64,000 bases of DNA from positions 124,001 to 188,000 of the forward strand of contig JADJJK010000008.1 in assembly GCA_016706545.1 (NCBI GenBank), in the 5' to 3' direction. The translations under genes and the position numbers were made by a program. Shown here in pieces: positions 45,373-55,776 of this stretch. The notes beneath the pieces were generated by a model. It worked only from the letters and a program-made list of their open reading frames with translations, was not told the DNA's origin and did no database searches. The stretch comes from Myxococcales bacterium (GTDB lineage Bacteria; Myxococcota_A; Polyangia; Haliangiales; Haliangiaceae). Each line of letters begins with the position of its first letter. Position 1 is the first letter of the stretch.

Positions 45373-47222
45373 GTGAGCGCCGCATCTTCACATCCGGGGG
45401 TATCGATCGCGGTGAAGCTCGTCATCGCGACGTCGATCGTGGTGGCGGCGACGGTGGCCATCACCAGCGGCTATGCGCTGCACAAGACGCGCGAGATCGC
45501 CGAGATCGACAAGGCCTGGCGAGACGACAAGGGCCAGCAGTCGGCCGAGTTCGAAGCTCGCTTGATGGCGACGGTGAGCGCGCAGGCGGTGGCGCACTTG
45601 CTCGCCGGCAACAACTACGCGGATCTCCGCACCACGCTCGACTCGCTGCTCGAAGAGCAGCGCCCGGCGAAGGACGCGGAGAACGCGAAGAACGCGAAGG
45701 ACGCGAAGGACGCGACGCAAAGGACGCGAAGGACGCGAAGGACGCGACGAACGCGACCGGCGCGAAGGAGAAAGACAAGGACAGCAACCACCCGGCGGTG
45801 CTGCGCACTCGCGGCGCCCCGCAGGTGACCTGGTTCATGGTCTGGGACGTGGATTCCAATCCCGCGAACTCCATCCGGAACTGGAAGGGCTCGGTCCCTT
45901 GCGGCGCCAGCGTGCTCGCCCCCAAGCCGAGCGGACTCATCTATTGCACGCGGGCGGCGCCGGCGACCGCGCCATCGATCATCGAGCTTGACCGGGCGTT
46001 CTCCGGCAACGACGTCGCGCAGCACAACGCCGCCAGCTACGCCTTGCGGATCCCCATCGAGGTTGGTCAGCAACCGCTGGGCAGCCTGTGGGTTGGCATC
46101 TCCACCGAGGAGTTGCAGGCGGAGCTGTCGCGCGCGTCGCTGGGCGCGCACGCCAGGGTGCAAGAGCTGAGGATCAAGCTGTGGGTCGCCGCCGGCATGG
46201 TGCTGCTCCTCGGCATCATCCTGGCCATGCTGCAAGCGGTGAGCATGGCGCGGCCGATCGCCGAGCTGTCGGAGCAGGCCACCCGCATCGCGCAGGGTGA
46301 CCTGAACCAGCGGGTGCCAGAGGTGCGGCGCGACGAGCTGGGCACGCTGGCGCGGAACTTCAACTTCATGGCCGATCGCATCGGCGAGCTCCTGCTGGAG
46401 CAGGCGGAGAAGGCCGCGCTCGAGCACGAGATGGGCCTGGCGCGCTCGGTCCAGCAGGCGATGCTGCCGTCGTCCGAGATCGAGGAGTACGGGCCGGTCA
46501 AGGTCGCAGGGTACTGCGCGCCTGCCTCGAGCTGCGGCGGGGACTGGTGGATGCACCGCGCGCTGTCGGGCGGGCGGGTGCTGATCGTCATCGGCGACGC
46601 CACCGGGCACGGCATCCACTCGGCGATGATCGCGGCCACGGCGCGCGGCGCGGTGGAGGCGCTGGCCGCGCTGGACCAGGTGCTGCACGCACCGGAGCAG
46701 GTGCTGTGCGCCATCGACTCGGCGATTCGCAATGTGGGCGAGCATCACGTGCTCATGACCGCGTTCGCTGCGGTGATCGACACCCACGCCGGAACGCTGA
46801 GCTACGCCAACGCCGGCCAGAACTTTCCGTACATCGTGCGCCGCGGCGACGAGGGCAAGCTCGAGGACGCGGTGATCTTGGCCACCGCCGGCAACCCGCT
46901 GGGGGATCCCGAGATCAAGCTCGAGATCCGCACGGGCTCGCGCGAGCTGCGCGCTGGCGATCTCTTCGTCGCGTTCACCGACGGGCTGGTGGAGCGGGCA
47001 AATCCCGCGGGTCACCTGTTTGGGGACCGACGCCTCCTGCGGCTGCTGCGCGGCCAGGAGGTCATGGACCGGCGCGCGCTGGACTCGCTGCGCATGCGGG
47101 TGATGAACGCGGTGGACACGTACGCGGAGGGCGAAGACGCGAGTGATGACGTGACGTTCGTGCTCTGCCAGTTCGATCCGCCTGCCATGCCGCAAGCGCT
47201 CCGACGGGCGGGGACCGCGTGA
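45373..47222 (+). CDS. HAMP-SpoIIE type PP2C phosphatase with frameshift in repeat region
   Basis: Membrane sensor-phosphatase split between two frames. The true N-terminus starts at GTG 45373 (SIAVKLVIATSIVVAATVAI membrane helix, then an extracytoplasmic part). It runs in frame to the 9-bp repeat at about 45670-45760 (N-A-K/D-A-K-D units). There the frame shifts by one base; adding one A to the AAA at 45719-45721 joins it to the frame that continues to 47222. That frame holds a second helix (VLLLGIILAMLQAV), a HAMP (ARPIAELSEQATRIAQGDLN) and the SpoIIE phosphatase (CGGDWW, IGDATGHGIHSAM). It is either phase-variable, a pseudogene or a sequencing artefact. GTGA overlaps the next gene. Confidence 0.75.
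45667..45760 (+). repeat. 9-bp coding repeat at the site of a frame break
   Basis: About ten degenerate units of GACGCGAAG/AACGCGAAG lie head to tail within the phosphatase gene. One spot (CAAAGG at 45718-45723) breaks the frame. Confidence 0.85.
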
Positions 47223-49444
47223 GCCGTGCGCACGGGAGCGCGCGGGGGCAGGGCAGCGGCGGGCAGGTGAGGCACAGGGCGAGCTGGGGCTCGGCCTGGC
47301 TCGGCGCGGTGGTGCAGCTCTGGGCGGGCGTGGCCTTGGCCCAGTCGCCGCCCGACGTGCCAGCCCACCTGCCGCCCGACGTGCCGGCCGACCTGCCGCC
47401 TGACGTGCCATCCGACGTGCCGGCCGACGTGGTCAAAGAAGACGTCAGCGCCATCGAGCTCGGCGAGCTGCCGCTCCTGCCCGAGCTGCCGCTCATCCCC
47501 TCCGATCCGGCGTCCTTGCAGGAGGCGACCGAGGCGCCCGATGAGGTGGTCGTGGGCGCGGCGCGGCGGGAGCAGTCCCTGGGCAACGTGGCGTCTGCCG
47601 TCACAGTGATCAGCGGGGATCGCCTGCGACGCTTTGGCTATCGCACGGTGGCCGAGGCGATCGCGGCGGTGGCGGGCGTCCACCTGGTGGACGATCGGCT
47701 CTCGACGCGGGTCGGCATCCGCGGGCTGCAGCCCATCGGCGACTTCAACACGCGGATCCTGGTGATCATCGACGGCACCAGCATGACCGAGGCCTGGTCG
47801 CACCTGTCGGGGGTCGGCTACGATCTTCCGGTGTCGGTCGACGAGATCGAGCGCATCGAGGTGATCCGCGGCCCGGTGTCCTCGATCTACGGCACCAACG
47901 CGTTCTTGGGCATCATCAACATCATCACCCGCGAGGCGCTGGCCAAGGCGCGGGCGTGGGGCCGCGCCACCGCCGCGCAGATCGGCGGCGCCGCGGGCAG
48001 CGCCGGCTTCGCGACGGGGACTCCGGACCGGCAGGTGCGCGGCGCGGTGTCGTTTGCGTGGCGGCGCGGCGAGGACCTCGACTACCTCGGGGTCAGCGGG
48101 CTCGGGCGCGACAAGGACCGCGGGCTGTCGGTGACCGCGGCGCTGAGCGCGGCGCTGGGCGCCACGTTCGCCCAGATCCGGGTGTACTCGTCGCGCCGGG
48201 AGATCCCGTTCGCCCCGTACGACGGAGATCTCGACGTGCCGTACACGCAGACCAACCGCCAGCTCGTGGCCGATGTCAGCCACACCAGGCAGTGGGGCCG
48301 CCTGCAGATGAGCGGACGCCTGTTCACCAGCGTGTACCGCTTCGATGATCGCGCCAGCAAGGCGGATGGCGGCGGGCCGCTCCTGGTGGTGGGCGAGGCC
48401 AGGACCCTGGGCGCCGACCTGCGCGGTCGCTACCAGGTCCTCGATGAAGGCCGACTCGACGTCACCGGTGGGATCGAGGCGTCCTACAACGACACCGGCG
48501 ACTCGTCGCAGATCGACGGCGACGTCAAGAACATCGGCGAAGGTCTGCGCTTCGATCTGGAGGGGTTCTACGCCGAGCTCGAGTCGGCGCCGACGTCGTG
48601 GCTTGGCATCAGCGCCGGCCTGCGCCTGGATCGCCACTCGGAGTTCTCCAAGAGGGGGCGGCTGTCACCGCGGCTGGCGTTGTTTCTGTCGCGAGACGAC
48701 CGCGTGGGGCTCAAGCTGCTCTACGCCGAGGGGTTTCGCAACCCGAGCACCTACGAGGCCTACTTCACAGATGGCGATGACGTGCTCGAGAACCGCGAGT
48801 TGGAGCCGGAGAGCATTCGCAGCTTCGAGCTGGTGGGCTGGGCGCGGCCGACCCCGGCCACCTCGCTGCGCGCCAGCGCCTATCGCTGGGACGCCTTTGA
48901 CATCATGAAGCAGCTCGTGGTGGACATGGAGGAGGGGGACGGCATCACGCAGTTTCAGTACGACAACAAGGACCAGTACGCGTCGGCGGGCCTGGAGTTC
49001 GAGGGGCGGTTCCTCGACTCGCGGGGCTGGCTCGCGTTCGCTGGCGTCAACCTGTGTACCGTCACCTCCGTGGAGGTCTCCACCGTTGATCCCGGCAGCG
49101 AGCGGGTGGTCGATCTCGCGGGCGCGCCTCGCGTCACCGCCAGCTTCGGCGTGTCGAGCCCGCTCTTGCCGGGCGGCTGGCACGCATCGTCCGAGCTGTT
49201 GATGATCGGTTCGCGGCCAAACCGCGACGGGGCCGAGCGCTCCCCGGCGCACGTGACGTGGAACGCGGTCGTCTACCTGCCGTCGTGGCGCGGCTTCGAC
49301 CTGACGGTGGGCGCCCGCAACCTGATGGGCATCCGCGAGCAGGTGCCGGCGGCCGAGGACTTCGACCGGGAAGACATCACGGTCGGCACGGTGCCCGGAG
49401 AAGGGAGGGAGCTGTATGTTCGGCTTGGCCGCTCGCTCCGATAG
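47219..49444 (+). CDS. TonB-dependent receptor
   Basis: Protein of 741 residues. A signal region (WLGAVVQLWAGVALAQS) precedes a Pro/Asp/Val repeat (P-P-D-V-P-A). The plug domain has DEVVVGAARREQSLGNVASA, then RFGYRTVAEAIAAVAGVHLV, RVGIRGLQPIGDF, ILVIIDG and ERIEVIRGPVSSIYGTNAF. The beta-barrel follows with alternating strands to the end, though the very last residue is Arg rather than the usual aromatic residue. The substrate is unknown. It starts inside the phosphatase stop (GTGA) and overlaps the TPR gene by 29 bases, so all are co-translated. Confidence 0.9.
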   Translation: MSRAHGSARGQGSGGQVRHRASWGSAWLGAVVQLWAGVALAQSPPDVPAHLPPDVPADLPPDVPSDVPADVVKEDVSAIELGELPLLPELPLIPSDPASLQEATEAPDEVVVGAARREQSLGNVASAVTVISGDRLRRFGYRTVAEAIAAVAGVHLVDDRLSTRVGIRGLQPIGDFNTRILVIIDGTSMTEAWSHLSGVGYDLPVSVDEIERIEVIRGPVSSIYGTNAFLGIINIITREALAKARAWGRATAAQIGGAAGSAGFATGTPDRQVRGAVSFAWRRGEDLDYLGVSGLGRDKDRGLSVTAALSAALGATFAQIRVYSSRREIPFAPYDGDLDVPYTQTNRQLVADVSHTRQWGRLQMSGRLFTSVYRFDDRASKADGGGPLLVVGEARTLGADLRGRYQVLDEGRLDVTGGIEASYNDTGDSSQIDGDVKNIGEGLRFDLEGFYAELESAPTSWLGISAGLRLDRHSEFSKRGRLSPRLALFLSRDDRVGLKLLYAEGFRNPSTYEAYFTDGDDVLENRELEPESIRSFELVGWARPTPATSLRASAYRWDAFDIMKQLVVDMEEGDGITQFQYDNKDQYASAGLEFEGRFLDSRGWLAFAGVNLCTVTSVEVSTVDPGSERVVDLAGAPRVTASFGVSSPLLPGGWHASSELLMIGSRPNRDGAERSPAHVTWNAVVYLPSWRGFDLTVGARNLMGIREQVPAAEDFDREDITVGTVPGEGRELYVRLGRSLR

Positions 49445-51956
49445 CGCGCGCGGCGGGCGCGGCGACGCCAGCTCGGCCTGGCGCTGCGCCTGCGTGGTGG
49501 CGTGGCTGCTGGTGAGCAGCGTCGGCGGGGCGCTGGCGCAGCCCGGCGCGGTGCCGGAGGACGACAGCAAGATCCACGCGATCGAAGGCGAGCGGCGGCT
49601 GGCCAGCGGCGACTACCCGCGAGCCGCGCAGAGCTTCGAGCAGGCCATCGAGCGCAACCCGCGGCGCATCGATCTGTACCGGCGCGCGGCGGTGACGTAC
49701 TTCCACCTGCGCCGCCTCGATCTGGCGGTGGCCAGGCTGCGCACCGCGGCTGCGCTGGCGCCCACCGACGGCAACGTGGCGGCCGAGTTCGGCGCGTATC
49801 TGCTGGAGGCCGGCGAGGTCAGCGACGCGCTGGTGCTGCTGCAGTCCACGCTGGCTGGCGGTGGCGACAAGCTCGATGGACCGGCGTTCGACGCGGCCCA
49901 CCTGGCCCTCGCGCGGTACTGGCAGCGTCAAGGCGCGGTGCGCGGCGCCGTCGTCGCCTTGCGCCGCCACGCGCTGCGCCGGCCGTCGCTGGCGCCCAAG
50001 CTGCAGCTCGCGCGGCTCTACCTGCGCGCGCAGCTCCCGACCCAGGCGCTGGCGCTGGTGGAGTCGCTGCCGGTGGCCGAACCGCAGGTCCGCCTGGTGC
50101 TCGCGGAGGTGCTGGCGGCGCAGGACTGCGCGCGCGCGACGCCGCTTCTGGGCGCGCTCGACCCCAGGAGCTTTCCCTCGGCGCTGCTGCTGCGAGGGCG
50201 GTGCGCGCTGCAGCACGGCAACGCCGAGGGCGCTCAGGAGATGGCGCGCTCGTACCTGGCCCTGGCGACGCAAGGGCGCGAAGCGGCGGCCTTGGGCCAT
50301 GGGCTCCTGGGCGACGCCTACGCCGCGCAGGGCAACCTGGCGGAGGCGCGGCGGCGCTATCTCTCCGCGGGCGTCTCCGACCCCGCCGCGAGGCTGTGGC
50401 AGATCCGGCTCGCCGGGCTGCACGCGCGCGAGGGCGATCCGGCCACCGCGATCGCCGAGCTCCGCAGGATCGGGCCGCCGTCGCCGAGCTCTCTCGACGT
50501 CGAGTGGTGGCTGGCGCTTGGCGCGGCGCTGCTGCAGCACAAAGAGCGCGACAGCCTGCGGCGATTCCTCGACGAGCTGACCCCGCAGGTCGCGCGGGCG
50601 GCGGCAGATCCTGCCGACGCGGAGCTGTTCGCGCCAGCGCCGCCGCGGATGGTGGACGCCAGAGCCTGGGCGCTGCAGGGACAGCTCGCGCTCGCGCTGG
50701 GCGAGCCGGAGACCGCGGTGGCCTACCTGGAGGAGAGCTTGCGCTTGCGCGCGACCTCTGGCGTGCGGCGGTTGCTCGTCGACGCGTTGACCGAGTGGTC
50801 CGCTCAGCTTCTCGCCGAAGATCGCTTCGACCGCACCATCGAGGTGCTGGAGCGGTGGGCGCCTCACCGTCGGCGCGCGGCCACCGAGCGCGATCGACGG
50901 GCGGAGGCCGCGTTGCAGCGCAACCTCGGGATCGCGTTGCTCTTGCGGGCGCGTCCACGCGAGGCCGCGGTGGCGCTGGGGCGCGCGTTGCTGCTCGAAC
51001 CGCACCCGAGCGCGACCACCGCGATGCTGCACGGCCGGGCGCTGGCCGCCGCCGGCGAGGAGGAGGCTGCGCGCAACCAGCTCGCGTACGCGGCGAGGGT
51101 CGCGTCGGACAGCGAGGCCAAGGAGGTGGCGATCGAGCGAGCCAGCCTGGAGATCTCGACCGCTCCAGAGCAGGCGCTGCGCTTGCTCCGGGCGGTGGAG
51201 CAGGCGCCCGCGGACGGCGACCTGGCGCGGCGCTACGCGGAGGCGCGGACCGGCGCGCAGCACCTGGCAGCGGTGGCCCGGCTGCGCGACGGGGACGCCG
51301 AGGGCGCGCGCGTGCTGCTCGAGGAGCTGACGCGCACGAGCACGGACGTGACGCTGCGCTGCAACCACGCGCTGGCCACGGTGGCGGCGCGAGGCCGCGG
51401 CGCCGCGGCGGTGATCCGGGACCTGGGCGTCGCCACCTGTCCGTTCGCCGGCGGTAGCGATGGGCTGGCCATCCTCAGCGCGGCGGTGGATGGCCAGATC
51501 CCCGGCAGCGCTGACCGCGCGCTCGCCGAGCTGACCGCGGTGGCGCGGCGCAGCCCGCAGTCCAAGGCGCTGGTGGCCGCGGCGACGCGCATGGTGGCGC
51601 TGGCGGCGGCGGATCACGCCTACCGCCGCGGACAGCTCGCGGCGGCGCAGCGCTATCTGGACGAGGCGCAGCGCGCGCGCACCGCCGTCGGCGACGACGA
51701 GCTCGCGCACAACCTGCAGGTGCAAGCGCTGGTGGCGGCAGGTGGTAGCGATCAGCTCCGGCTTCAGCGCGTGGTCGCGGAGCTGGCCCGGCTGGAGGCG
51801 CGGGTCCCCGAGGCGCTCATCAACCTGGGCGTGGCCTACGATCGGATGGGCCTGTCGCAGCGCGCGCTGGAGGCCTGGCGTCGCGTGCGCGGGGTGCGCT
51901 TCGCGCCGCTGGCGGAGTGGATCCGCGCCAAGGCTGTGCTGGAAGGGGGCCCATGA
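49416..51956 (+). CDS. TPR-repeat secreted protein
   Basis: Protein of 846 residues. A hydrophobic signal ends in LAQ. At least ten tetratricopeptide repeats run from about residue 55 (EGERRLASGDYPRAAQSFEQ, AIERNPRRIDLYRRAAVTYF) to the end (EALINLGVAYDRMGLSQRAL). It is probably periplasmic and scaffolds a complex with its neighbours. The ATG has AGGGAGGGA upstream and overlaps the receptor gene; its stop overlaps the ATG of the next gene. Confidence 0.8.
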   Translation: MFGLAARSDSARGGRGDASSAWRCACVVAWLLVSSVGGALAQPGAVPEDDSKIHAIEGERRLASGDYPRAAQSFEQAIERNPRRIDLYRRAAVTYFHLRRLDLAVARLRTAAALAPTDGNVAAEFGAYLLEAGEVSDALVLLQSTLAGGGDKLDGPAFDAAHLALARYWQRQGAVRGAVVALRRHALRRPSLAPKLQLARLYLRAQLPTQALALVESLPVAEPQVRLVLAEVLAAQDCARATPLLGALDPRSFPSALLLRGRCALQHGNAEGAQEMARSYLALATQGREAAALGHGLLGDAYAAQGNLAEARRRYLSAGVSDPAARLWQIRLAGLHAREGDPATAIAELRRIGPPSPSSLDVEWWLALGAALLQHKERDSLRRFLDELTPQVARAAADPADAELFAPAPPRMVDARAWALQGQLALALGEPETAVAYLEESLRLRATSGVRRLLVDALTEWSAQLLAEDRFDRTIEVLERWAPHRRRAATERDRRAEAALQRNLGIALLLRARPREAAVALGRALLLEPHPSATTAMLHGRALAAAGEEEAARNQLAYAARVASDSEAKEVAIERASLEISTAPEQALRLLRAVEQAPADGDLARRYAEARTGAQHLAAVARLRDGDAEGARVLLEELTRTSTDVTLRCNHALATVAARGRGAAAVIRDLGVATCPFAGGSDGLAILSAAVDGQIPGSADRALAELTAVARRSPQSKALVAAATRMVALAAADHAYRRGQLAAAQRYLDEAQRARTAVGDDELAHNLQVQALVAAGGSDQLRLQRVVAELARLEARVPEALINLGVAYDRMGLSQRALEAWRRVRGVRFAPLAEWIRAKAVLEGGP

Positions 51957-52945
51957 GTCGCTCGCCTCGCCACCTTCCGCGGCTCGCCTCGCGGCGCCTG
52001 GTGATCGCGTGCTTGACCGCGCTCCTGACGCTGTGGTGCGCGCCAGCGCGGGCAGAGCTGATCTTGGGGGTGTTTGCGCCGGCGGCGCCGCTGGAGAACA
52101 CCGAGGAGCGGATCCTGCTTGGCGCGCAGCTCGCCGAGCACCTGAGCGCGTCCTTGCCTGGCAAGCCGGTGGTCCGCAGCCGCGTGTTCGTGCGCGCCAG
52201 CGACTTCGACGCCGCAAAGGACCTGAGCCTCGTGCTGGTGGACGGCGCGTACCTGGCGTCACCGTCAGGTGACCGGCGCGCGATCGCGGTGACCGCGGAC
52301 GTGTCCTGGCGCCTGGTGGTGGGCCCTGGCATCGACTCGATGAAGGCGCTGTCCCAGCACGCGGAGCGCAGGCTCCTGGTGGCCACCGGCGGCGACCCAG
52401 ACCGAGCCCGGCGCCTCGCCAACGGCGTGTTTCGCGGCGAGGCCAGCGGGTTCTTCGGGGACATCTCCTCGGCGCCGGACTCCGCTTCGGCGCTGGCCGC
52501 CCTGGCGCTGGGGAAGGCCGCCTGTGCGCTGTTGCCGTTGACCGACGAGGCCAGGCTGCCCGCCGGGGTCACGGTGGTCCACTCCACGGAGCCGATGCCA
52601 GGCATGGTGCTGGCGGTCATGTCACCCAGGGTCCCAAGAGATCAGCTGGCGCAGCTCGAAGCGGCGGCCCGCTCGTTTCGCAGCGAGACCTCCGGCGTGA
52701 GCCTACGGGCCGCCGATCAAGGCTCCCTCGCGGCGATGGTGCAGCGCCTGTCACCACCGCCGCCGCGCCGCGGGCCGATGGCCACCCTGCCGCTGCGCGC
52801 GCTCGTCAACTCGCTCTTGATGGCGCCGCACGTGTCCATGCCGCGAGTGGACGCGCGGCGGTTCGTGGCGCGGCCCGAGCCCAGCGCGGGCCTTCGCGAA
52901 GGCGCGGGCACGCCCAAGGACGCGCCGGCCCCAGGCGCGCCGTGA
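51953..52945 (+). CDS. PhnD-like periplasmic substrate-binding protein
   Basis: Protein of 330 residues. A signal peptide (LVIACLTALLTLWCAPARA) leads to ELILGVFAPAAPLENTEERI, the start of a two-lobed binding protein like PhnD (phosphate/phosphite/phosphonate transport), with ASALAALALGKAACALLPL later. No ABC permease or ATPase gene is nearby, which is unusual for a transporter. The ATG overlaps the TPR stop (ATGA). It may be a ligand sensor for the phosphatase at the head of the same operon. Confidence 0.7.
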   Translation: MSRSPRHLPRLASRRLVIACLTALLTLWCAPARAELILGVFAPAAPLENTEERILLGAQLAEHLSASLPGKPVVRSRVFVRASDFDAAKDLSLVLVDGAYLASPSGDRRAIAVTADVSWRLVVGPGIDSMKALSQHAERRLLVATGGDPDRARRLANGVFRGEASGFFGDISSAPDSASALAALALGKAACALLPLTDEARLPAGVTVVHSTEPMPGMVLAVMSPRVPRDQLAQLEAAARSFRSETSGVSLRAADQGSLAAMVQRLSPPPPRRGPMATLPLRALVNSLLMAPHVSMPRVDARRFVARPEPSAGLREGAGTPKDAPAPGAP

Positions 52946-53018
52946 CGCGCCCGCTCGCGCCGGGATGCGGCGCCGGGGGCGTTCGCGAACGGGTCCGATT
53001 CGCCGTACAGTGCGGGCG

Positions 53019-54393
<1,375 letters not shown>

Positions 54394-54422
<29 letters not shown>

Positions 54423-55539
54423 CGACGACGAGGTCGCGGCCGCCGAGGTCGCGGTCCGCTGGCCGCTCGCGGGCGCGCAGCTCTCGCGGCTCTCCGGCGG
54501 CCTCATCAACCAGACCTTCGCCGCCGTGCGTGACGGCGAGCCCCTCGCCGTGCTGCAGGCGCTCCACCCGGCGTTCGGCGCCGAGGTCAACCTGGACATC
54601 GAGGCGCTGACGCTTCACCTGGCGGACCGCGGGATGCACACCCCGCGGCTCCTGCGCACGGTGGACGGGGCGGCCTGGGTCAGCCACCAGGACCGGATCT
54701 GGCGCGCGCTGTCCTGGGTGGAGGGGCGCAGCGTCGGTCGGGTTCCGGATCCGTCGTGGGCGGAGGCGGGCGGCGCGCTGGTGGGGCAGTTTCACCGGGC
54801 GGTCGCAGACTTCTCGCACGAGTATCGCTTCACCCGCGGCAACGTTCACGACACGCCGCGCTATCTGGCGCGGCTGCGCGACCTGCTCGCCGAGCCGGTC
54901 CCGGCCGGGGCCGACCGGCTCGCGGCGGGCAGCGAGGCAGGCAGCGAGGCAGGCAGCGAGGCAGGCAGCGAGGACGCGGGGCCCAGTGACTGGAGGGCCC
55001 AGGCGCTCGAGCTGGCGCACCAGCTCCTGTCCGTGCCGTTGCCCGCGCTGCCCGAGACCGCGCGCCGCCACTGCCACGGCGATCTGAAGATCTCGAACCT
55101 GATGTTCTCCGCTGGCCCGCCGGTGGTGGGCCGCGCGCTGGTGGATCTGGATACCATCAGCCTGGGCACCATGGCCTTCGAGCTTGGCGATGCGATGCGG
55201 TCCTGGTGTAACCCCTGCGGCGAAGATCAGGTGACCGCGTCGTTCGAGCTGCCGGTGTTCGCCGCTGCGATGCGAGGCTTCAGAGGGCAGGCTGACGCGC
55301 TGCTTGGCGACGCGGAGCGGCTGTCGATCGCGTGTGGCCTGCAGACCGTGTGTGTGGAGCTCGCGGCGCGGTTCTGCATCGATGTCTTCGAGGACCGCTA
55401 CTTCGGCTGGAACCCGGCGCGGTACTCGTCTCGCCGCGCCCACAACCTGGTGCGCGCGCAGGGCCAGCTCTCGCTGGCGAGGTCGGTGGCCACCAGGTTC
55501 GATGACGTCGTGGCGCTGGCCTGCGGCGCGCTGCCCTGA
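54394..55539 (+). CDS. APH-family phosphotransferase
   Basis: Protein of 381 residues of the aminoglycoside phosphotransferase/homoserine-kinase fold. The catalytic loop is HCHGDLKISNLMF (from about residue 227) and the metal motif VDLDTI follows. The start LSGGLINQTFAA matches N-acetylhexosamine kinases and similar sugar kinases. A G-S-E-A repeat of 12-bp units interrupts the N-lobe-to-C-lobe linker. The substrate is unknown, with a sugar more likely than an antibiotic. The start is ATG 54394 or 54403, inside the FKBP gene. Confidence 0.8.
54928..54972 (+). repeat. 12-bp coding repeat (GSEA units)
   Basis: Nearly four copies of GGCAGCGAGGCA inside the phosphotransferase gene code for Gly-Ser-Glu-Ala. 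Confidence 0.9.
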
Positions 55540-55776
55540 GCGCGGGCCGCCTCGGCGCCTGAACTCGGGCGGCCTCGGCCCTGAGCGAGGCCCGCCTCGG
55601 CGCGCGAATGGTAGAGAATCGCCAGCGCGGTTGCCACGGAATTCCGCAGCTTGATCGCGGCAAAAGTTCGCGCGCGCTGGGGCCGACGGTGGCGAGACGC
55701 GCGGATGGCTTGGTCCCAACGGATGTCAGCAACTTGAGGCTTGGGCGCCAGCGGGATTTGGCTCTAGGCTAGAGGG

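Noticed and set aside
45360..45720. Start of the phosphatase gene in the second frame (Arg-rich leader)
   Set aside because: Before the repeat this frame has no coding character, while the first frame has a membrane helix and sensor-like sequence.
49377..52262. 961-codon open frame on the minus strand
   Set aside because: It is the antisense shadow of the TPR gene; composition is His/Arg/Gln/Gly-rich, with no domain, and high GC makes long antisense frames common.
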